Source of the DNA: Rheum nobile
Taxonomy: Eukaryota; Streptophyta; Magnoliopsida; Caryophyllales; Polygonaceae
Reading direction: 5' to 3'
Length of the DNA stretch: 64,000 bases
Assembly (NCBI GenBank): GCA_027886185.1
Contig: WOAB01000056.1
Location: 12,648,001-12,712,000 of the forward strand
The first letter of the stretch is position 1, and every line of letters starts with the position of its first letter. Both the position numbers and the translations under genes were made by a program. This document shows, in pieces, positions 57,790 to 64,000 of the stretch. Below the pieces are notes generated by a model. That model was not told the origin of the DNA, ran no database searches, and was given only the letters and a program-made list of their open reading frames with translations.

Positions 57790-58281
57790 AAACCATAGGT
57801 GTTGTTTTGGGCGAAAAAGATCGAATCGACCTGAATCGCTTAAAGAAGGGCAACTAGACAACAATAAGATGAATAATATCTAAATAATCCAAATCAACTT
57901 AACAATCAAGAGAATGAGATTAAACAGACGTAATATGAACTTATCTCCCTGGAATGAAAGACTAATCAAATACATAAATTTAGCCATTGGTCGCTTCAAT
58001 GCTGGAATAACAGACTAAGCACAAGAATGATCTTTTATTTTGAGTAGAACAATAGTATAAAGCTGTTTGAATTAAGTAAGAATGACAATGTGTCTTTACA
58101 AGATAGTTTTCTCTATATTTATACTAGTTTTTGGCTTGAATCGGTTGGCAAATCCGCCCGAGATTTATGGAAGACGTTATCCTGCACGTGGGTCGGTTAA
58201 AATCGTCCAAGATCTGCAGGAGTCGTCTAGATGCGTATTCGTCGCTCCGAAATCCGCGGAGGTCTTCGCTCTGACCACTGG
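57790..58281 (-). mobile_element. LTR-like fragment, cut by element E
   Basis: On the minus strand it shows a GC-richer stretch, then a TATA box (CTAGTATAAATATAGAG near 58125) and an A/T-rich tail, the usual order of an LTR promoter. Only the part left of element E is visible and no TG/CA border was fixed. Confidence 0.4.
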
Positions 58282-59526
58282 TGATACACACAATTATGTT
58301 GCGTGTATTGACGGAGTTTTGGCATGATTTTAGTGGTGTTTTAGGATGCTCTAGTGATGATTTGGAGACTTGGCAAGGAGGCGCGGAAGTTACGTTTTTG
58401 GAAGCTTTCGGAGCTGAGGAGCGAAGTATGAAGAAGCAGAATTACGGCGACCGCCGCATAACAACGGCGACCGCCGTTAATTCCCCCTGGAGAACCTCAG
58501 CTACGACATTGAAACGGCGACCGCCGTGTAATTGCAGCGACCGCCGCAATTACGGCGATCGCCGTGGGAAAAGCAGCGGCCGCCGCCGCTGTTGGACGAA
58601 GCGCCGAGCCGATTTTCCTTTTCGGTTGTAGTTATTTTATTTTATTACGTTTTGTTTTTATTTTAAGTTAATTTCAGATTAAATTCCCTTTGGTATTTAA
58701 GGGTTGAGAAGACTTGTTCTTTTCTTATCTCGGAACCCTAGTTTTATTTTTCTTACGTATTTCCCTTGCTATGAAGAACTAAGCCTCTCTTGCTTAGTCA
58801 GACATTGAAGCTCTTCGTTTGATTCAGTTGTAAGTTTCTTACTTTTAATCTATTGCTTTGGATTTTATCTTTTCTCTTGCTTGAATCTTATGATTGATAT
58901 TGGTAAATTCTAGTCTGATCAACTAGGGTTTGTTGGTATTTATCTATTGTTAGGTCTAGATTGTTACTGGTTGAGCATATCTATTCCTTAGTAGCAACTG
59001 CATCGTGTTAGTAACTGGTTGTGCTAATCTTATGCAGAAGAGAATTGATTTGCATCTTAGGGTAAAAACTGGTTGTTTTATTCTAGGTTGTATCCAACTA
59101 TATTCCTATCCATAAAGCTGCTGTTAAATTGAATCTTGATAGTTTCAGGGTTGTTTAATTAGTTAGTTCTAATAGTATCTGGTTGTGCTATTAGATACTT
59201 TTGAAAAGGAATTGGAATTGCCATTGCATGCGATTTTGAGTGGTTTCTATGATCAACTTGTCATTCGATTAGTGGATATTGTTTGACTAAGTGCCTTCCC
59301 CATACTTGATTTCAGCACTTTAATTGCTTACTTACTTTTGCATGCTTGGTTACTCTACAAACAAACAAAATCTCCCCCTTTGGTTACTTTAATTGACATA
59401 CACTTTACATATTGCGATAGATTGTGTTTCCCTGTGGATCGACCCTTACTTGCCTAAGACTGCGTTTTAGGTTTTGTTTGGATTTCTTGCATAGCAGGAA
59501 TTAGAACGACAAAATTCATGTTATCA
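58282..59526 (+). repeat. 5' LTR of element E
   Basis: 1245 bp. It opens with a hairpin (stem ATACACACAA/TTGCGTGTAT, loop TTATG, 58284-58308). At 58444-58590 it holds six GC-rich near-palindromes of the type ACGGCGACCGCCGT, one a perfect ACGGCGATCGCCGT (58552-58565), spaced mostly 18-21 bp apart. The 3' LTR lies outside the window. Confidence 0.9.
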
Positions 59527-59529
59527 AAT

Positions 59530-59547
59530 TGGCGCCGTTGCCGGGGG
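59530..59547 (+). promoter_or_regulatory. Primer binding site of element E
   Basis: TGGCGCCGTTGCCGGGGG lies three bases after the LTR end. It is the same site as in element B, probably primed by tRNA-Asp as in other Athila-like elements. Confidence 0.85.
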
Positions 59548-59606
59548 ATATACAATTCTATCTTGTGTGTGTGATTTGTGTGCCAATTTTGGTGTGAACC
59601 TCTCTT

Positions 59607-60446
59607 ATGGTTCACACCACCCGTGTTACTAATACTCCACTTCTTGATTTTGATCCAGAGATCGAAAGGACTTTTCACCAGGCTATCAGGGCTGCGCGTG
59701 CATTACTGCAGGATACTGATACGATGGCTGATCAACGTGTTACTCTTGAGTCCTTGACGGCTCCCAACTTAGACCAACCAACTCGTGCTGTGGAATTTCC
59801 CGCTCTTGGTGCAGGAGTAAAATTTGAGCTTAAGACAGGAGTAGTTCACTTACTCCTGAAATTCAGCGGAACTCCCCTTGAAGACCCTATTCAACATTTG
59901 GATGAGTTCGTTGAGGTCTGCACCAGTATGAGGCCATCTGAGATCACTGAAGATCAGATGAAGCTTAGAGTTTTCTCCTTCTCACTGAAGGACTCTGCGA
60001 AAGACTGGTACCATACTTTGGCCCCAGGAAGCATCACCACCTGGACTGCCCTGAAGAAAGTTTTCCTAGACAAGTACTTCCCAGCAATCAAATCTAATCA
60101 GCTGAAGAAGAAGATATGCAACATTGAGCAGCAGTCTAATGAGTCCCTCTATGAGTATTATGAGCGCTTCAAGAAGCTAGTGAAGAGCTGCCCCTACCAT
60201 GGGTATGAAAAGCATGATCTTATTCTCTATCTGCATGGAGGACTCCGTGAAGATGACCGTCGGATGGTGAATTCCTCTTGTGGCGGTAATATTCTGAAAA
60301 GGACCTATGAAGAGGCCCTAGAGATATTTGCCACTCTAGCTGATGATGCGAGACAATATAGTGGGAGAGGCTCTCAAAGCTTGTTTCTGCAAGCGCTCAG
60401 TCTAAGTATGATCAAGCTGATTTTGATTTGCTGCGAGAGGAGGTGA
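59607..60446 (+). pseudogene. Element E gag, frameshifted at its 3' end
   Basis: ATG 59607 (MVHTTRVTNTPLLDFDPEIE) is the same start as in element B. It covers the gag domain (FSLKDSAKDWYHTLAPGSIT, YFPAIKSNQLKKKICNIEQQ, LYEYYERFKKLVKSCPYHGY, MVNSSCGGNILKRTYEEALE). A single-base shift near 60370 drops the frame, which ends at 60446. Gag and pol then continue in another frame. Gag forms the particle that packages element RNA. Confidence 0.88.
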
Positions 60447-63400
60447 GGCGTCTGAAGCTGAAGGGTACGCCTCAACAGGTTAAGGCCTGCGAGATCTGTC
60501 ATGACGACCTACACCCTACTGATGCATGTCCTACTATGCAAGAGGAGGTGAATGCAGTAGGAGGATATCAGCAGCGGCCCAAGAATGATCCTTATTCTAG
60601 TACATACAATCCTGGCTGGAGGAACCATCCCAACTTCAGATGGAGAGACCCGGAACAGGATCAAGGTCAAACGCAACAACAGGGTAACCCACAACAGTCT
60701 AGACAACCCTATGTACCGAGACCCCAAGGGCAGAGCTCGAATCCTTCATCATCCATGGAGGACATGATGAAAACATTGACTGCGAATGTTGTCCAAATGA
60801 GCAAGAATCAAAAGGAATTCCAGGAGCATACACAGTCCAGCATCCAGAATCTGGAAAGACAGTTTGGTCAGATTTCTCAAGTGGTGAATAAACTGGATGT
60901 CAGGGATTCCGGTAAACTCCCGTCTCAAACTGAGGTGAACCCAAACATTCGAAATGTTAGTGCTGTGACTTTGAGAAGTGGGAAGAAGCTTGGGGAAAAT
61001 AATTCTGAGATTAACGAGGAAGAAACTGAGGATTTGGCCAAGAACAGTGACGGCGACCGCCGTGACGACTACGGCGCCCGCCGTCAAGAGGAGTCTGCTC
61101 TCGACTTTTGTGATGAAAACAACGGCGACCGCCGTATCAATTGCAGCGGCCGCCGTGACGGTGTTCCAATTTCCGAAGTTTCTGATGATGTTCACGGCGA
61201 CCGCCGCGAAACTTACGGCGCCCGCCGCGAAACTGAAGTAGCTCTCGACTTATCCGAAGAAAATCACGGCGACCGTCGTGACAATTGCGGCGCCCGCCGT
61301 TCATCTGGAGTCGAAGCTGAGGCTGAAAAGAAGTCTGACTCTCCGATTTTTCCTGAGTGGAAGCCGGTTGCGCCCTTCCCATCTGCTCTGAAGCGCACCA
61401 AGCCACTTGCGCAGGACAAGGACATGTTCGAGATGTTCAGGAACGTCGAGGTCAACATACCTCTTCTCAATCTGATCAAGTCCGTCCCCCGTTATGCCAA
61501 ATTCTTGAAGCAGATGTGCACCACAAAAAGGAACCAAGACAGGAATAGCAAGAAGAAGGTAAAGGTAAGCGAACATGTCTCTGCTGTGTTTCAAAAACGC
61601 TTACCCAAAAAGTGTGATGACCCAGGTATGTTTACTATCCCTATCACCATTGGAGGAACCAAGTTTAATAAGGCTATGCTAGATTTGGGTGCTTCTATCA
61701 ATGTTTTACCTTCCTCTCTCTGTGAATCCTTGCGATTAGGACCTTTGCATGCAACTAATATTTCCATTCAATTGGCTGATAGGTCTAGTGTGCGTCCTAT
61801 AGGGATTGTGGAGGATGTCTTGGTTATGGTTGGTGATCTTACGTTCCCTGCTGATTTCTATGTGCTCAATATGGAACATGACAAGCATGCAGCCCCTATT
61901 CTGTTAGGGAGACCTTTCCTCAAAACTGCTAATACTAAGATCAATGTGAGCACAGGTTCTTTAACTATGGAGTTTGATGGCCAGGCTATTAATTATAACA
62001 TATATGAAGCCATGAAATATCCTGCTGATGATCACTCTTTATGTGCTATTGATGTGCTTGAGCCTGTAGTACAAGATGTCTTTGATGATGACCAATTAGA
62101 TTCTATGCAATCCATGATTGTTGATTCTAGTTTAGATTTTACTCTATCCGCTAACGTGCAGGAAGTTGTCAATGAGTTGGATGCTTACTATAAGCGTCCT
62201 ACTGAGCTACCAGGTAAAGCACCTCTGCCACTAACCCTGCCTGGCGAGAAACTTTTACCCTCTATTGTACAGGCACCAGTGATTGAGTTGAAGCAACTTC
62301 CCGAGCACCTCAAGTATGTCTTTCTTGGAGACGAGGAGACCCTGCCAGTGATCATCTCTAACAAGCTCACCAAGGAACAAGAAGACAAGTTGGTGGTGGT
62401 TCTCAAGGAACACAAGACGGCAATTGGTTGGACCATTGCTGACATCAAGGGAATCAGCCCCACCACATGCATGCACCGAATTCTGCTGGAAGGCGAAGAG
62501 AAGCCTTCGCGACAACCCCAGAGGCGTCTGAATCCACCTATGATGGATGTTGTCAAGAAGGAAGTTCTGAAGCTTCTGCAGGCAGGTATGATATTTCCTA
62601 TTTCTGACAGTAAGTGGGTTAGTCCTACGCAGGTCGTCCCAAAGAAAGGAGGGATCACAGTTGTGGAAAACCAACATGGAGAGTTAGTCCCTACACGACT
62701 GCAGACAGGCTACAGGATGTGCATTGATTACCGCAAGCTGAACGCGGTGACCAGGAAGGACCACTTCCCTCTACCATTCATTGACCAGATGCTCGAGAGA
62801 CTGTCAGGTCGTGCATTCTACTGCTTCCTGGATGGATACTCAGGCTATTTCCAGATAGCCATTGCACCTGAAGACCAAGCGAAGACGACATTCACTTGTC
62901 CCTTTGGCACTTTTGCCTATCGCAGGATGCCATTTGGATTGTGCAATGCTCCAGGTACCTTCCAGCGGTGTATGGTAAGCATATTTTCTGAGTACATTGA
63001 GAACTTCATAGAGGTATTCATGGATGATTTTACTGTTTATGGAGATGACTTTGATGCATGCTTGCACCATCTATCACTTGTGCTTGCAAGGTGTGTTGAC
63101 ACCAATTTAGTGCTGAATTCTGAGAAGTGTCACTTTATGGTTGAGCAGGGCATTGTTTTGGGTCATATTGTGTCATCTAGGGGTATTGAGGTCGATAAGG
63201 CAAAGATTGAAGTAATTCAGTCTTTGCCCTATCCTACTAATGTTCGTGAAGTTCGTTCTTTTCTAGGCCACGCAGGTTTCTATCGCAGGTTCATTAAAGA
63301 TTTTTCCAAGATCTCATCACCTCTATGTGACCTGCTGAAGAAGGAGATTGGATTTGTGTTTACAGCTGAGTGTCGGGCAGCCTTTGATGAACTGAAGGCT

Positions 63401-64000
63401 CGCCTGACCAGTGCCCCAATCATCCAGGCGCCTGACTGGTCTAAGCCCTTTGAGATCATGTGCGACGCCAGTGACTATGCTGTGGGGGCTGTGCTGGGCC
63501 AAAAAGATGGAAGAGCATCCCATGTGATCCAGTATGCATCTATGACGCTAAATGGTGCGCAGAGGAACTACTCCACCACAGAGAAGGAGATGCTGGCAGT
63601 AGTGTTTGCCCTTGAGAAGTTCAGGCAGTACCTGCTTGGTACAAAGGTCTTTGTCTACTCCGACCATGCTGCTCTGCGCTACCTCATGACGAAGAAGGAA
63701 GCCAAGCCAAGGCTGATCCGGTGGATCCTATTACTCATCGAATTTGATGTGGAGATCAAGGACAAGAAGGGTGTTGAGAATCTTGTTGCTGACCACCTCA
63801 GCCGAATTGTCCAGGAAGATAACACCCCACAACCCCAGATTCAGACGAGATTCCCTGATGAGTCTCTATTCTGGCTCACTACTGTAGAGCCTTGGTATGC
63901 TGATTTGGTGAATTTTCTCACCACGGGTGACTTTCCTCCACCCTTCAACAAGGCTCAGAGGGACAGGCTGCGCAGTTCAGCCAGATTTTTTGTCTGGGAC
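60377..64000 (+). CDS. Element E gag C-terminus, protease, RT and RNase H (open at window end)
   Basis: Open for about 1208 codons to the window edge. In order: zinc knuckle CEICHDDLHPTDAC near 60490; a coiled coil (SIQNLERQFGQISQVVNKLD); a variable segment (61046-61300) with four Gly-Asp-Arg-Arg/Gly-Ala-Arg-Arg pairs encoded by GC-rich palindromes; protease LDLGASINVLPSSLCESLRL near 61680; RT (VSPTQVVPKKGG; MCIDYRKLNAVTRKDHFPLP; YCFLDGYSGYFQIAI; catalytic FMDDFTVYGDDF near 63020); RNase H (IMCDASDYAVGAVLGQKDGR; YSTTEKEMLAVVFALEKF; VYSDHAALRYL; VADHLSRI). The RT signature LPFIDQMLERL fits Athila. Integrase would lie beyond the window. The start shown is where this frame takes over, not a real initiation codon. 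Confidence 0.92.

Larger units (their letters stand above)
58282..64000 (+). mobile_element. Athila-like Ty3 element E, 5' part to window end
   Basis: LTR (58282-59526), PBS, gag, protease, RT and RNase H, still open at the window edge. The LTR begins TGATACAC and ends TTATCA. The pol frame is unbroken for 3.6 kb, so this is a younger copy than A, B or D. It is of the same lineage as B, with the same gag start, zinc knuckle, LDLGAS protease and PBS. Confidence 0.93.

Noticed and set aside
61046..61406. Minus-strand Arg/Gly-rich ORFs over the element E gag linker
   Set aside because: They arise because the palindromic GC motif is open on both strands; the gag-pol frame is the supported one.

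Overview
The window is plant nuclear DNA, most likely from a eudicot. Spliceosomal introns, plant-only families (an agmatine deiminase gene, a DYW-type PPR gene, a plant mobile domain) and plant LTR-retrotransposon and Mutator lineages all point that way. The species cannot be named from the sequence. About 80% is repeats. Only two intact host genes are supported: agmatine deiminase (31155-35124, minus strand) and a PPR-DYW protein (48594-50543, plus strand).

Region 1 (1-30918) is a head-to-tail array of a miniature non-autonomous LTR retroelement (TRIM-like, Ty1/copia-type primer site). Each unit is a ~204-bp LTR plus ~580 bp of internal DNA. Units form ~2.35-kb three-unit higher-order repeats, and one site has three LTRs joined directly. 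The array is broken by a Russian-doll nest. Ty3 element A (7597-22372) has lost its 5' LTR. Its gag is split by Athila-like element B (9245-16637, duplication GTCAA), which lacks reverse transcriptase. B's 3' LTR holds solo LTR C (15425-16157, duplication AAATT).

Region 2 (30919-35568) is the agmatine deiminase gene (ten exons, about 376 codons). Its stop codon lies ~240 bp from the array and its ATG ~445 bp from a large transposon.

Region 3 (35569-46734) is an ~11.2-kb Mutator-like element (MULE-1) with 9-bp duplications TTGGACCGT. It carries a decayed MuDR-type transposase and a plant mobile domain ORF. A solo LTR (40978-41697) splits the latter. A short second MULE (42508-46217) is inserted downstream and itself holds a deleted chromodomain Ty3 element D (42843-46048).

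Region 4 (46735-58281) holds the PPR gene, a bZIP fragment lacking its basic region, a third non-autonomous MULE (52956-54461) filled with inverted TTGCACTT minisatellites, a MITE, a long inverted duplication and an LTR-like fragment.

Region 5 (58282-64000) is the 5' part of a young Athila-like Ty3 element E, with LTR, PBS, gag and an open pro-RT-RNase H frame running off the window.

The strongest undescribed signal is a family-specific GC-rich palindromic motif array. In both B and E it occurs in the LTR and again in the gag segment between zinc knuckle and protease. The motif word differs between the two elements while its placement is kept. Both LTRs also start with a 9-10 bp hairpin of the same shape but different sequence.
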